Part shown: positions 23,545-35,420 of the stretch, in pieces | Layout: each line of letters begins with the position of its first letter | Numbering within the stretch: the stretch's first letter is position 1 | Assembly (NCBI GenBank): GCA_964035015.1 | Contig: CAXIUP010000120.1 | Span: forward strand, 186,001-250,000 | Length of the DNA stretch: 64,000 bases | Source: Corallium rubrum | Taxonomy: Eukaryota; Cnidaria; Anthozoa; Scleralcyonacea; Coralliidae | Direction of reading: 5' to 3' | Notes under the pieces: generated by a model | What the model saw: the letters and a program-made list of their open reading frames with translations, nothing else | Told to the model about the DNA's origin: nothing | The model's database searches: none | Program-made: the position numbers and the translations under genes

Positions 23545-24240
23545 AGAACGAATGTTAACATTAAGAGATGGATTAATTTTAGCAATGAGAAGGCTCTCGA
23601 AGAAGAAGAACTTCGAGTGGTGAAAAAGAAGAGGTCAAAATTGAGAAATCCTCAAAAGAAACTTCATGACCAGTTGATTTAGTGTGTGTGAGAACGCTAG
23701 ATAATTGTGTGCGTGAGAGAGGCTTTCCTGTGTAGGCCGAAATACCAATATGATCCGAGATTCTCGTGTGTAAAAGACGGCAAGTTTCGCCTATATACGA
23801 CGCCTGTCAGCGTCCGCACGTAAATTTATAAACTACATGAGATCTCAGTTTAAAGGGTAAACGATCCTTAAAACGAAAAAAGTTGGATAGGCGGCAAGTG
23901 GGCCGAAAGACAACGCGAAGCTGAATATGCGGAAAAGCTGACGAAATTAGTTTAGAAACCTGTTGTCGAATTTGTAGGTAAAAGAAAAGTGCGAAAACAA
24001 TAGTCTAAGAAACGATCTGGATATCCGTTTTGTTTCAAAAAATGTCAAAGTTTTTCCAGTTCTTGGTGAAAAATACAATAGGAAGAGCTTAGTTTAAAGT
24101 ACCGAAAGAGCAGTGTAAATGAGACCTTTCTTAAAAACCATAGGAAGAAAACTATCAAAATTGGTAAATAATCCAGTGAAAGTAGTTTTACGATAAACCG
24201 AAGTAACGAAAGATCCAACGGAGTGATACCTTATACATCA
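23545..24240 (-). pseudogene. Penelope-like element fragment: RT thumb + GIY-YIG endonuclease
   Basis: The minus strand reads TSVYRKTTFTGLFTNFDSF near 24215-24160, then a thumb with FLKQNGYPDRFLD near 24035-24000. SHVVYKFTCGR and a stop codon where a Cys is expected come next, then ASYIGETCRLLHTRISDH, the GIY-YIG core, near 23815-23760. THTKSTGHEVSFEDF and a frameshifted end with RESLLIAKINP-type wording, including the catalytic Glu, complete it near 23590. The RT palm is missing; the fragment begins where the compound microsatellite at 24291 ends. It is a different subfamily from the pair at 53.9-57.7 kb. Confidence 0.8.
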
Positions 24241-24290
24241 TATCACTTTTGCATGAGTCAAATCTGACAGTCTAAGACTTAAAACCGTAA

Positions 24291-24526
24291 AGAAGAAGAA
24301 GAAGAAGAAGAAGAAGAAGAAGAAGAAGAAGAAGAAGAAGAAGAAGAAGAAGAAGAAGAAGAAGAAGAAGGAGGAGGAGGAGGAGGAGGAGGAGGAGGAG
24401 GAGGAGTAGGAGGAGTAGGAGTAGGAGTAGGAGTAGGAGTAGGAGTAGGAGTAGGAGTAGGAGTAGGAGTAGGAGTAGGAGTAGGAGTAGGAGTAGGAGT
24501 AGGAGTAGGAGTAGGAGTAGGAGTAG

Positions 24527-24562
<36 letters not shown>
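24291..24562 (+). repeat. Compound microsatellite (GAA)n-(GGA)n-(GTAGGA)n-(GTA)n
   Basis: Four related motifs follow each other. The middle hexamer GTAGGA combines the GGA before it and the GTA after it, as if two trinucleotide arrays had fused and expanded together. The minus-strand poly-Leu ORF here is an artefact. Confidence 0.97.
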
Positions 24563-25673
24563 CTGTGAATAACTATCAGCCATTTGCAGTTGAGCTACAG
24601 AAGGGAAACAGGCAAACAGCATAAGTGAAAAAAGATACATGTTTTATTGTACCACCTGATAAAGCTATGGTCTGTCATTATCCAAGACAAAGAAAATGTG
24701 TGCTTACTAGATAGCCACAGCTGGCAAGGAAAGGGAGGGACAATCGTGGTGGGACATATAAACAATTCGGAATAGTTTTGTTGGATTGGTGAAGCCATTT
24801 TAAGAAGATATTGGAATTATTCATTGACATTTCCAAACCTTTCTCCTCTTAAACTAACTTCATAGACAAGTACATGTATTTTATAATTGCACCATATTAT
24901 TTTGGCAGAAAAGGAACGTTCGCAACTTATTTCAAATATATTAAATCCACGTAACTGTTAATCATAGTGTAAATGATAACATATACAAAAATTACGAGGT
25001 TCCAAAAACAGTTTTTGAGAAAAATGAATTTTTATAGAGTGAATTATATTCTGATATTTAACATGTGAAATAGGTAACATGGCATTTTATCAATTTTATG
25101 TAGCACATTTACAAAACTTATCAATAATTTTAAAGAAAATAGATAACTAATTGCATTTCAGCTTAATTAGTTATAGAATAGCTAAAGTTTGCCTTAAAAT
25201 ATTTGTGTTTAGAGCAGCCACTGAAGCAATCTCAACAGATAGTCTTTGAGGCCAGATAATTTTAAATTAATTAATAGCATACCACTGCAACTTTTTACTG
25301 GCCTTTTGATAAAACCAGAAGAAAGTTTAGCCATAGGGCAAGGGCTCGAGGATAGAGTAGTTTGGTTTCTAGTAGCCGATTTTGAGATTTTGCTCATAAT
25401 ATAAATATACCTGCTGGTCTATGATTTTACCGATTTGGCAGGAGGTACCCAACACAATACTTACAGCCTATATTGACAATTTAACAATAAACTGTAACAC
25501 AGAAGACCAAATTAGTCTTACCTCTTTGATATCCAGATAGGCAAAGATATACCAGATCCAAAACAACATCGTTAAATCCATTTGAATTCAGGAACACAAC
25601 ATTTCCTTCGAAATCCGCCATTGCTTGCCTTCGCCAGTGATCAACGCATCCGCAGACAAATTGCAGCTATGTT

Positions 25674-26612
25674 ATGTCGACACTCTTTCAGACGCTGTGC
25701 AATCAAGCGAAGTTGCTGCCTTTGCGGACGAAACCAAGCTTTATAAAGCCATAAAGACAGAAAACGATGTTCGATCATTGCAAAAAGATCTGAATAACCT
25801 AGCCTATTGGTCAACCCCCGTAGATCTAATTTTTAATGACACTAAATGCAAGGCACAGCGAATAACAAGGACGTTTAAGCCGGTTGTTACAGATTACCAT
25901 ATGCATGAAAACCAAATTAGTGTAACTGCTACAGAAAAGGACCTCGGGGTCTTTATCTCGAACAACTCACCGTCGGCATAGCAGGTTTCAGAACAATGTT
26001 CAAAGTCAAGTAAGATCATGGGTTTTGTGCGACGTAACACAAGGTTTATAAAGAATACTTCAGTGAGACGTTCTATCTCGCGTTATAACGAAGGAGTTGA
26101 TTCGAAAGACGGAAAGAGTACAACGACGCGCTTCGAAATATATATTGAATCTACCTTTTCGTTGTCAAGAATCTTATAAAGATCGATTACTAAAATTGAA
26201 CCTCCTTCTGATAAGCTATTGGCATGAATATTTCGATCTTGTCTTTTTCTTTAAAGCCATAACGGGCAAAATAGAAGTGAATCCAAAAGAACTTCCGACC
26301 ATTCGGTCAACAATGGCAACAAGAAATATCAACCCTAACATTGTCCATTTCCAGACACGTAAATGCAAAACTACAACGTTTCAGAGATCCCTTTTCAATA
26401 GAACAACTCGAATATGGAATGCGCTGTCTAATGGCCTACAGTTTTCTCTTTCTTTCTTTCCAACTTACAACTCTTAAAACGCTTTTAATTAAATATTATA
26501 ATAACGCACTTGTACATTCCCATGACCCTGAAGATCCTCGTTCATGGAGAACAATTTACCCTTCCTGCAATACTGCTCGCAATGTGTCAGAATCATTAGA
26601 ATGTTGCTTGTA
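25674..26612 (+). pseudogene. Non-LTR ORF2, 3' third (RT catalytic box and thumb)
   Basis: Resumes the ORF2 interrupted at 21818: DTLSDAVQSS, then AAFADETKLYKAI, where the catalytic box reads FADE instead of FADD (second catalytic Asp lost), KDLGVFISN, a stop/frameshift region at 25980-26097, IRKTERVQRRASKYILNLPF, and a C-terminus with RTTRIWNALSN. The last residues shift frame and end near 26612. The 3' UTR ends in the (TAATTG)n-type tail. The active-site change and the indels make this copy dead. Confidence 0.8.
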
Positions 26613-26732
26613 ATCTTGATTTGCTGGCATTAAGTATGTAATATCTATTTATTCTATTTTGTTTTAAGTGTGTTGGGCCCGCAGTAATTGGCTTTTGCTG
26701 TTGCGGTGTCCCTGCCAAAATGTTTCCGTTCT

Positions 26733-26857
26733 GTAATTGTAATTGTAAATGTAATTGCAATTGCAATTGCAATTGCAATTGTAATTGCAATTGCAATTGT
26801 AATTGGAGTTGGAATTGGAATTGGAATTGGAATTGGAATTGGAATTGGAATTGGAAT
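26733..26857 (+). repeat. Hexanucleotide tail (GTAATT/GCAATT/GGAATT)n
   Basis: About 20 hexamers differing at one position; it is the 3' tail of the LINE at 20060-26612. Confidence 0.93.
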
Positions 26858-26883
26858 GTGAAACTGGCAAAGCTAATAATATT

Positions 26884-27130
26884 AAAATAAAATAAAATAA
26901 AATAAAATAAAATAAAATAAAATAAAATAAAATAAAATAAAATAAAATAAAATAAAATAAAATAAAATAAAATAAAATAAAATAAAATAAAATAAAATAA
27001 AATAAAATAAAATAAAATAAAATAAAATAAAATAAAATAAAATAAAATAAAATAAAATAAAATAAAATAAAATAAAATAAAATAAAATAAAATAAAATAA
27101 AATAAAATAAAATAAAATAAAAAAAATAAA
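26884..27130 (+). repeat. (AAAAT)n microsatellite, about 48 copies
   Basis: An almost perfect pentanucleotide array. ORFs reading Phe-Tyr-Phe-Ile-Leu on the minus strand are artefacts. Confidence 0.97.
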
Positions 27131-27614
27131 GTATTATTCGGACTGTCAACCTGAAACAAATAGCAAATATTTATTTGAACATATTGACGAGAAAACATGG
27201 AAAACGTTTGTCACGTATTAAACTCACGTTTCAAAAAAACAGCTGACACTCTCAGTGAGATTTTTTTTAGACTTGTCTTAAAACCCTGCCGTTTCTCTCG
27301 CTATCATGCACTACACTTTCCCGTTGCCCTCTCTCGGCTAGTGTACTTGTTTACCTTTTTTTTCTGACTGCCTCAGTTTGAGTTTGTTAGCTTCGCTTTT
27401 CTTTGCTAAGCAAATAACTTACTTCCTTTCCGCTGTTCCGTTGTCGTCGCGACAGCTCTGTACGTTCTCTAAATCTTTTCGACTTTCCCCCAACGCTTTT
27501 CCTTCGAGTTAATAGTTCTTGTCGCTCCCTTAAAGTTTTCTTGTTTTATTGAGCTGTATTTTCTCTTTCCATAGTGACAAATAATAGTATTTTCGCATGT
27601 ATATTTCCATGTTC

Positions 27615-27793
27615 TTCCCAGTGCCCCACAGTTATTACGCAAGGTGAACGTACTAGGCATACAAACAAATAAATATACTGATCGCAGAAATTTATTCGCA
27701 TATCACGCTTGTCCACGCAGGTAAAATGACTCCACGCGTGTCGAGATTAGCACCCTCACCGGGCTCCGGGCCTTCGGCCCTACGCCCGGCTAG
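27615..27793 (+). repeat. GC-palindrome repeat family, 3' end copy 3
   Basis: CCCAGTGCCCCACAG, an AAATA run, CACGCTTGTCCACGC, GACTCCACGCGTGTCGAGAT, CCCTCACCGGGCTCC, hairpin GGGCCTTCGGCCC, then CGCCCGGCTAG. It continues directly into (TTA)n. Confidence 0.8.
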
Positions 27794-27797
27794 GGTA

Positions 27798-27798
<1 letters not shown>

Positions 27799-27847
<49 letters not shown>
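27799..27847 (+). repeat. (TTA)n microsatellite
   Basis: About 16 trinucleotides immediately 3' of the GC-palindrome repeat. Confidence 0.95.
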
Positions 27848-28365
27848 GTCATTATTGTAACCGATGCACAGCGTGGACGTTATTGCTGGATATCTCAGAT
27901 CTATATACAGATATCTCTGTTTATATCCTGTAGGCTAAGCCCCGTCCTTGCTGCCAGTAGATACCCACCCTCACCCCCTCCCCCACCCACCCACCCACCC
28001 CCCACTATACCATAACAAAGGGATGCCGCCTCATTAATATTCAGGATGGTGACTAACCATGGTGACTAATCATCGTGACTAACCATGGTGACTAATCATG
28101 GTGATTAACCATGGTAACGAACGCGTGACGAACGCCTGTGACATGATTGGGCAAGATTGGGATAATTATAGTATACATGAGACTATACCGTATTGGAATA
28201 TCAAACCTACGAGTGTCTAGTTTATACGCAATTATCTCCTGTCGACCTCTGTCTAAAACCAGAAATCCTATTCTAATCTTAGGTAAATTATTTTACGATT
28301 AACCGATTCACAGAAGAATTATTGCCACTACATTTGAGCTTTAAACCTGAATGTTTACGTATATA
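27848..28365. other. Intergenic with CCATGGTGACTAA-type short repeats
   Basis: No gene. Between 28040 and 28130 the motif TGGTGACTAA(C/T)CAT is repeated about five times with small changes. Confidence 0.5.
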
Positions 28366-29207
<842 letters not shown>

Positions 29208-29769
29208 CCAATGGAAATCAAGCTAGCTATGAAAATTACAAAATGGAGGATTTTAAATGTTAAAATATAGAATTTAAGTTTGTATTTTTTTGTATACACT
29301 TTGAAAACAGTGTCGTGTCCCCAACAAATTAAAAACAAATTATTACCGGATTGGCACTCGGGTATTTCTTAAGTATTTTAGTCAGTAAAGTAGCAACACT
29401 CGGGGAAATACCGTAAGCTTTATAACTGCATGAGTGTGTTTATAAATACATGGGTATAAACACGGTATAAAGTAAAGACAAACAGCACTATTACTCATAT
29501 TTTTGGTTCTTGTCATTCTTTATCAATAACTACTGGTTTTACCTCACATATAATTGTATGAACTCCTCATAAATTCACTTTATTGTTAAAAAACTCCTCG
29601 CCGAGTCTCCGTATATTAAAAGAAATGGCCGCCTGAAATCAGCATTTTTTGCGGGCCATGTTGAGAGGCCTAGGTCTAGAACCCAAAAGTTGGGCTACTA
29701 TGAAGTATTTGCTGTTGAAAACAAAGAAGACGAGAACATGACCTGATTACAGAAGGATATATAATTAAT
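29208..29769. other. Intergenic, no gene recognised
   Basis: AT-rich, with stops in all frames and no repeat structure seen. Confidence 0.4.
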
Positions 29770-29913
29770 GGGTAATAGAACGAATTGAGTCGTGCTATTA
29801 ATGCCAAATCATACCCGTGATTAACAAATCAACCTCCCGCTTCGCGGACGGTCGATTTTGTAATCACTCATATGATTTTGGCATTAATAGCACTCCTCGT
29901 CGTTCTATTACCC
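29770..29913. mobile_element. MITE with ~60-bp TIRs
   Basis: Outer ends GGGTAATAGAACGA and TCGTTCTATTACCC, extending through GTGCTATTAATGCCAAA on both sides to a short GC-rich centre (CGCTTCGCGGACGG). Confidence 0.8.
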
Positions 29914-30173
29914 CCATATATAGCTATTATTACAATTATTGTTATTACTATTATCATTATTATTATGATTACCATTAAAATTACTATAATAATGACGATG
30001 ATAGTAATGATGATGATGATGTTGACGATGATGATGTCGCTGCTCGAGTTTCACGCTGTTCGCAATATTTATGCAGGCAACATCTTCGTTGCTAAAGATC
30101 GTGAACAGCGCTAGTAGCAACGAAGAAAACATCGTACATATTATTATATGATTTTTGCACAGAAGATACTCAC

Positions 30174-30284
30174 CAGGTTTATGCGTTGTGCTCTTGTTAT
30201 TCGGTTTTGGAGGTTCACCTGTTGTGCGAACAGGTGGTTGTTCATAGGTTCCATACAAGATGAGGCTAAAATCAATTAAGGTCC
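30174..30284 (-). CDS. Proprotein convertase (furin/PC type), P-domain end exon
   Basis: On the minus strand an acceptor TTAAATTTAG precedes 30284 and a donor GTGAGT follows 30174. The exon reads GTLIDFSLILYGTYEQPPV, which matches the end of the P domain of furin-like convertases (G-T-L-x-x-F/W-x-L-x-L-Y-G-T). A Pro/Thr/Lys-rich linker (RTTGEPPKPNNKSTTHKPG) follows. The exon starts with two bases that complete the Gly codon left open by the P-domain exon at 58462-58790, so phase supports one gene. The enzyme cleaves secretory precursors after basic sites in the Golgi/secretory path; the P domain stabilises the catalytic domain. No later exon (Cys-rich or membrane part) was found downstream. 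Confidence 0.85.
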
Positions 30285-30299
30285 CTAAATTTAACCGAA

Positions 30300-31740
30300 T
30301 AATAAGAATCAGCACCTGCACCAAGAACAGAAATAAAAGAAAACCAAACAACAAACTTCTGTCAATTAAAAACTGTTTTTAAAGTAAATTTTTCAACATA
30401 TGGAATTTGCTGGGCCATATCACAACAGGCCTTTAGTTCCTGGTTTCAAAGTCATTAGAGAGATTTCAGTAAACGGGTAAGAATAGGTGCGGTTTGATTA
30501 AGAAGCGTCTTATTTAAATCGCGAACACACTCGCATACACGAAAAATGTCTAATAAGTCGCCACCTTTTTTGAACTAGATTTTAATCTCTGTCACATTTT
30601 AGTCGTGACTTACTTTGATCACGAACAAATTGACCATTTATACGTGTGTGTTCGCAACTTAAATGAGACGCAACATAAGATTACATAATTTGATAGAATC
30701 TTATTTCACCAAAACACTCACCGCGCATTCAATTTTCGAGTTTTGTCTCTCAAATTTGGCATGCACAATGCGAAGTCACTGCAGAAGCTAAGAATTTAAC
30801 AAAAATTCTACATCTTTAAAAACTACAGTTGCTATGAGGTTCTTTTTAAATAATAGCGACCTTTGCGCCATGGGATATTGGCTGTTCTGGTTTCACTCAG
30901 AAGCTTCCAAAACATCATATTTCTTATCTCAAATGATCAAAGAATAAAACCGTGTTCGCATTTTTGGACAGATATTGTATTTGTTTGCAAGTTGACCCAT
31001 CTTGACTTGGTAAAAACGATAGAAGAGATGCATATTATGGGGAAAATATTGCACTAAATCTAAAATGCGAACACGTTTTACTCCTTTACTGTTGTTTCCC
31101 ATTGTTTGTAGTAAACTTTGGAAAAAATTGGTTAAAACGCAAGTCGCCAATATCTATTTTTGTAGAGGGAATTGGCCAAATTTTCTTTCTCTGTAAAAGA
31201 GGATAAAAGATTTGGCGGGGTTTTACCCTTTTCTGTCATTTCTCCCATGCACACTTATAATCCCCTTATCACTTTGGACCGTAAACCAATCAGACTCAAC
31301 TCTCCGTTAGCGGTCTTGGCAAGGTTTTCTACCCAATCAAAAGTTGCGGGAAACCTTATAGGAACTCTTTTTTACATCATGCCAGCGAAACGCAAATGTA
31401 AATAAGGCTATCACGGTTATCTTCGAGAAAAGATTTCTTGCTTCTTCCACCTTTTTGTTACTTGCGCTCGCAGTCATTGTTTCAGTTGTCGTAAAAAAAC
31501 CCCTGGGAGCGTCGAATTGTTGTGGCCAATGTTGTTCCTGAGAGAACTATGAACCAATGTCATTATCCGCCAGCCAAGAGAAACTTGGAAAGAGTAGGAG
31601 AGGGGAGGGCCCGCAACTAAACCCGTGTATTTTTCCATTTAACGTCCAGATTCTGAACGCTAAATACTGATTGGCTAACAGTAAATTTTCACCGTTTCGA
31701 CATCCGGTTACCTGGCTCATTGAGTCAAACACAGCAAATT
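30300..31740. other. Intron sequence of the convertase gene, no gene recognised
   Basis: AT-rich, short ORFs only. No repeat of known type is visible. Confidence 0.45.
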
Positions 31741-32077
31741 ATGGACGCTATGAGTCAACACGGAGGTAGTTTCGAGCGACGTTTGATAGCTGTTTTACAC
31801 TCGCCAGAAGAGAAAGGGTTCAAGTATGATTTAAGAGGAGCAGCAGTTTGGGGTTAAACAGTTACTCATTGGCAAAGATCTCCTGGCTATTCTTCCAACA
31901 GGATTCGGAAAAAGCTTAATTTTCTAGCTATTGGCTCTCCTATTACCAACGAAATCTGTGCTCGTTGTCATTCCTCTATAGTATATAGTTATTTAATGCA
32001 GGGCTGTGATATTTTAAACTCCGATGCTGATGGGCTTTCATGTTGACGACTTTTGAATGATTCCGAGCAGAAACGAG
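31741..32077 (+). pseudogene. DEAD/RecQ-like helicase first exon, decayed
   Basis: ATG 31741 opens MDAMSQHGGSFERRLIAVLH, then a frameshift near 31840 leads to QFGVKQLLIGKDLLAILPTG followed by FGKSLIF. This is the Q-motif-like region and the Walker A box (TGFGKS) of superfamily 2 helicases. Two in-frame TAG codons follow; the one right after SLIF sits where a Gln is usual. The exon appears to end at a CGAG/GTGAGT donor (32077). No later helicase motif (DEAH box, motif VI) was found, so it is an orphaned exon or a piece of a mobile element. It lies in the large convertase intron, on the opposite strand. Confidence 0.65.
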
Positions 32078-32362
32078 GTGAGTGGCATAATATTTGCACA
32101 CGGCATCTTGTCAGTTGTGGAACAAGATGGCTAGTAATTTCAGAACTACTCGTCACTAAAATATATTGTGTACGTATGTTATCACATGTTGAATGAACCT
32201 TCATTTGATGTATAGTTCAAGTTTCTCCGTTAAGTAAAACTCGTTAAAATGTCCAAAATCTGCGAAACGCTGTTCGAAATATAAAATATTACAAATAAAC
32301 AGGAAGTTGACTCCTCACAAGTGTTAATAGAGAATTTTAGAATTTTTTAAATGATATAACAG

Positions 32363-32481
32363 ATGAGATATATATCAAACAGAAGCTATTGAAAAATGCT
32401 ATTTGGAGTAGAAATTTATATTCTTAAAACGGGGAAACGTCATAGCATTTTTCAATAGCTTCTGTTTGATATATATCTCAT
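32363..32481. repeat. Perfect inverted repeat, 40-bp arms
   Basis: Arms 32363-32402 and 32442-32481 (ATGAGATATATATCAAACAG and so on) are exact reverse complements with a 39-bp loop. Probably a young MITE or foldback element. Confidence 0.92.
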
Positions 32482-32995
32482 TTATCCGTCTGACTGAGAC
32501 GAATTTAAGGCGGTACTGGAGGCGGAAGTCAACTCTTTCGATCTTAACAGTTTTTTTGTCAGTTGGGAGATATAGTAACAACAAGTCTCTATGCCAAGTT
32601 TTACATCGCTGCGTCCTATACTTTTCGAGATTTCGGCGATCAAACTTTCGTATCTAATGGCGAATGTTCGCGCCAAAAGAGAAGATTAAGGCTGAAAGAC
32701 AATGAATTGTGCTTGCTCTCCCACAGCGAGTTTTGACAGAATTTTACACCTTGAGGTTGGTGTTGGGATTTGATATGCCGCAATCATATGGTCATTTTGC
32801 GCTTTTCGCACTCACTTTCCTCTCATCGACCAAAAAACACTAGCTTTCTAGTATACTGCAAAATATGGCTGGTAAGTAACAATTGAGAAAGTTTATTCGT
32901 TATTGTCTTTGTGATTTCGCAGAAACAATTGATATAATGAAAAACATGATGCTAGATGTTCCGCTATTCATTATATTTATAATCAAGCGAAGCAG

Positions 32996-35420
32996 ATACC
33001 GGCGCGAGCAGACGGGATGTGATGCGTCCCTTGGAAGCTGCGATGATATCAGCAACGTGAGTGTTTTTGTGTTCTGAACATTCGGATAATTAGAATATTC
33101 GGATAATTGTGCCTCCTGGCATCCTTTCTTCTTATAGTGGCGAAGGAATACCAGAGGTCCTGAAATTGCTGCTGGCGACGAGGTGCAAGGAACACGACCA
33201 GGACACGAGGCGCTTCGTGCACCGAAGCATGTTTGGCTTCTTGTCGGTAAGTGATGAAATAGCAATACCTCGAAGTCGTAATATGACTCGAGTTAGTTTG
33301 AAAGTCAAAGCGAACACGTGGTGAAGTGAAGTAATTAATTCAAAGTGCAAAATATTCTTTGCCTTGTAAACTGTGTAATATATAAACTGGTTTGGTTTCA
33401 CGAGTGACACGTTACCTGGTTTGTTAGTGAAACAATTCGCCACTTCTGCTTTTCAGAGAGAATGAAGAGTGGGTAACGGTGCATCCCTCGTTTACCCCCA
33501 ATAAATTCTTGACGCTGTCAGGGCACTTTACCGTGACGGGGTCAAAGATTATCTACCAAGGGCTGGAAAGGTAAGCATTAGCATGCCGTTCATTTGACTT
33601 ATACCGTAATATTTCGAATATAAGCCCTGGGTTATATTTGTTCAAAGGAAATATTTGTTTTGGTTGGCTTATATTCGAAGAGGGCGTATATACAGAGGCC
33701 GGTGGGCTTATATTTGGGGGTTTATATTCGAAGTAGGGGTTATTATTTTTTTTATATATATATATTTTTATTTTTTTGGGGGGGGGGGGGGGGGGGGCGC
33801 GTTACTTTTGAGAGACTACGTACATTCACCACTTTTGAGTGAAACGCGTTGCAAAATAAACCATCTTCTCAACTGGAAAGTCCACTTTGTATTATTTATC
33901 TTCTTATATATACCTTACAGCAAAAATCTACAACTCACTGCTCCTCAACCGTATACAACCAGAGGTTGAGAAAGTTCTACGTAGAAACCAAAACGGCTTT
34001 AGAAAGAACAGATCAACAGTTGGACAGATCCTGACAGTCCGGAGGCTCATAGAGGGTGTCAGGGCTAAGAATCTACAAGCTTCTCTACTTTTCGTAGATT
34101 TCTCCAAAGCTTTCGACTCTGTCCACAGAGGTAAAATGGAGAAGATACTTCTAGCATATGGTATCCCCACAGAGACAGTAGCTGTCATGATGCTGTACAA
34201 GAATACAAAATCCTTGGTCAGATCCCCCGATGGAGACACCAGTTTCTTTGATATCCACGCGGGAGTCCTTCAGGGTGACACCCTAGCACCTTTCCTCTTT
34301 GTCATCACCCTTGACTATGTACTAAGAACGTCCCTTGATAAGCACAACAATCTAGGATTTACCTTATCAGAAAGACTCTCAAGTGGACATCCTGTGAAAA
34401 AGCTGACTGACATTGACTATGCAGATGATCTAGCTGTCACTGCCGATAATATTTCAAATGCCACAATTCTATTACATCAACTTGAAAATGCTGCTGAAGA
34501 TGTTGGCCTATATGTCAATGCTTCTGAAACCGAACACATAAGTTTCAACCAGCAAGGCTCAATACAAACTACCTCAGGTGAACTAATCAAATCTTTTGAA
34601 TCTTTTACATACCTTGGAAGTGAAATCAACTCTACCGAAAAGGATGTGAAAATTCGCATAGCAAAAGCCTGGGCAGCCTTAAATAAAATGGACATAGTCT
34701 GGAAATCAGATCTACCGGACGACCTCAAACGCAGTTTCTTTCGCGCCACAGTTGAATCTGTTTTGATGTATGGTGCCACAGCTTGGACACTGACTAAGAC
34801 TCTTGAATCCAAGCTAGATGGCACATACACTCGGATGCTGAGAGCTATTCTTAATACCTCCTGGAGACAACACGCCACTAAATCACAGCTCTATGGACCC
34901 ATCCCAGATATTTCAATAACTTTACGTGAGCGCAGAATGCGTTTTGCTGGACATTGCTGGAGAGCAAAACAAGAACTTGCAAGCGACCTACTGCTCTGGA
35001 CCCCTCGCCATGGCCAAACTCGGGTCGGTCGCCCAGCAATCACCTACATTGACCAACTATGTAGAGATACTGGATGCCTCCCTGAAGACCTCCCGACCCT
35101 GATGCAGGACCGTGATGGATGGCATGATAGGCTGAATGTCCGAGCTAGCTCGACCAGATGATGATGATGATATACTTACCTGTATTCAACCTTGTGCCAG
35201 GGCATTCTCCCCCCCCCCCCCCCTCCCCAACCCCAGGGGTTGTGAAACACACTAGGTTCGGGTCGCTATGGTGAATATTCTCAAAAGTGGCCATCTCCCA
35301 CAAGCGATGTAATGATCACGTATCTTCACTCTGCAGAGAAAAAGATTGTACGTGGTTTCGCTCAAGGAGTTGGTGCGAGAGTACGGCCCTCTCAAGAGGC
35401 CACCTAGCACCGAGTATTAA
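32996..35420 (+). CDS. Unrecognised host gene, last four exons
   Basis: Proposed exons: 32996-33056, 33138-33246, 33461-33570, 35339-35420, with donors GTGAGT, GTAAGT and GTAAGC. Acceptors are AAGCAG (weak), CTTATAG, CAGAGAG and TGCAGAG. The phases agree (2, 0, 2), giving an uninterrupted C-terminus of about 120 residues: DVMRPLEAAMISATGEGIPE, then VLKLLLATRCKEHDQDTRRF, FVHRSMFGFLS, EEWVTVHPSFTPNKF, YQGLERKRLYVVSLKELVRE and the end YGPLKRPPSTEY. The exons are clearly more GC-rich than their surroundings, which supports coding. A GTAAGT right after the stop and a TTTCATTTCAG at 35505 suggest a 3' UTR intron, and AATAAA follows near 35585. I do not recognise the family. Upstream exons were not found. 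An RTE-like LINE sits in the last intron. Confidence 0.6.
33921..35171 (+). mobile_element. RTE-like non-LTR retrotransposon, 5'-truncated, RT intact
   Basis: An open frame of more than 400 codons runs from the truncation point at about 33921 to the stop at 35159. Motifs: NQNGFRKNRSTVGQI, LLFVDFSKAFDSVHRGKM (A), AGVLQGDTLAPFLF (B), TDIDYADDLAVTAD (catalytic YADD, C), FTYLGSEI, then a C-terminal RRMRFAGHCWRA block. This style and the (TGA)n 3' tail match the RTE group. The endonuclease half is missing. TATACCTTAC before and TATACTTACC after the element may be a mutated target duplication. It is inserted in the last intron of the unrecognised plus-strand gene. Confidence 0.85.

Larger units (their letters stand above)
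21819..25673. mobile_element. 3.86-kb block with TIRs inserted in a LINE ORF2
   Basis: The block starts AACATAGCTGCAATTTGT and ends in its exact reverse complement (18 bp). It is bordered by ACGTCAACA (21810-21818) and ATGTCGACA (25674-25682), which differ by two transitions and could be a 9-bp target duplication. Joining the flanks would restore the LINE reading (LLYVN then DTLSDAV), so the block is an insertion. A 9-bp duplication fits Mutator-like elements, but no transposase gene is visible, so it would be non-autonomous. It contains the telomere-like tract, a Penelope-like fragment and a compound microsatellite. Confidence 0.65.

Noticed and set aside
24272-24640. Poly-leucine ORF on the minus strand
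   Set aside because: It is the reading of a GAA/GGA/GTA compound microsatellite.
26596-27198. ORFs with Phe-Tyr-Phe-Ile-Leu and Asn-Ser repeats
   Set aside because: They come from the (AAAAT)n and (GGAATT)n arrays.
27740-27795. Helitron 3' end (hairpin plus CTAG)
   Set aside because: Only one of five copies has CTAG after the hairpin and the other copies share sequence past that point, so it is not supported as the true terminus.
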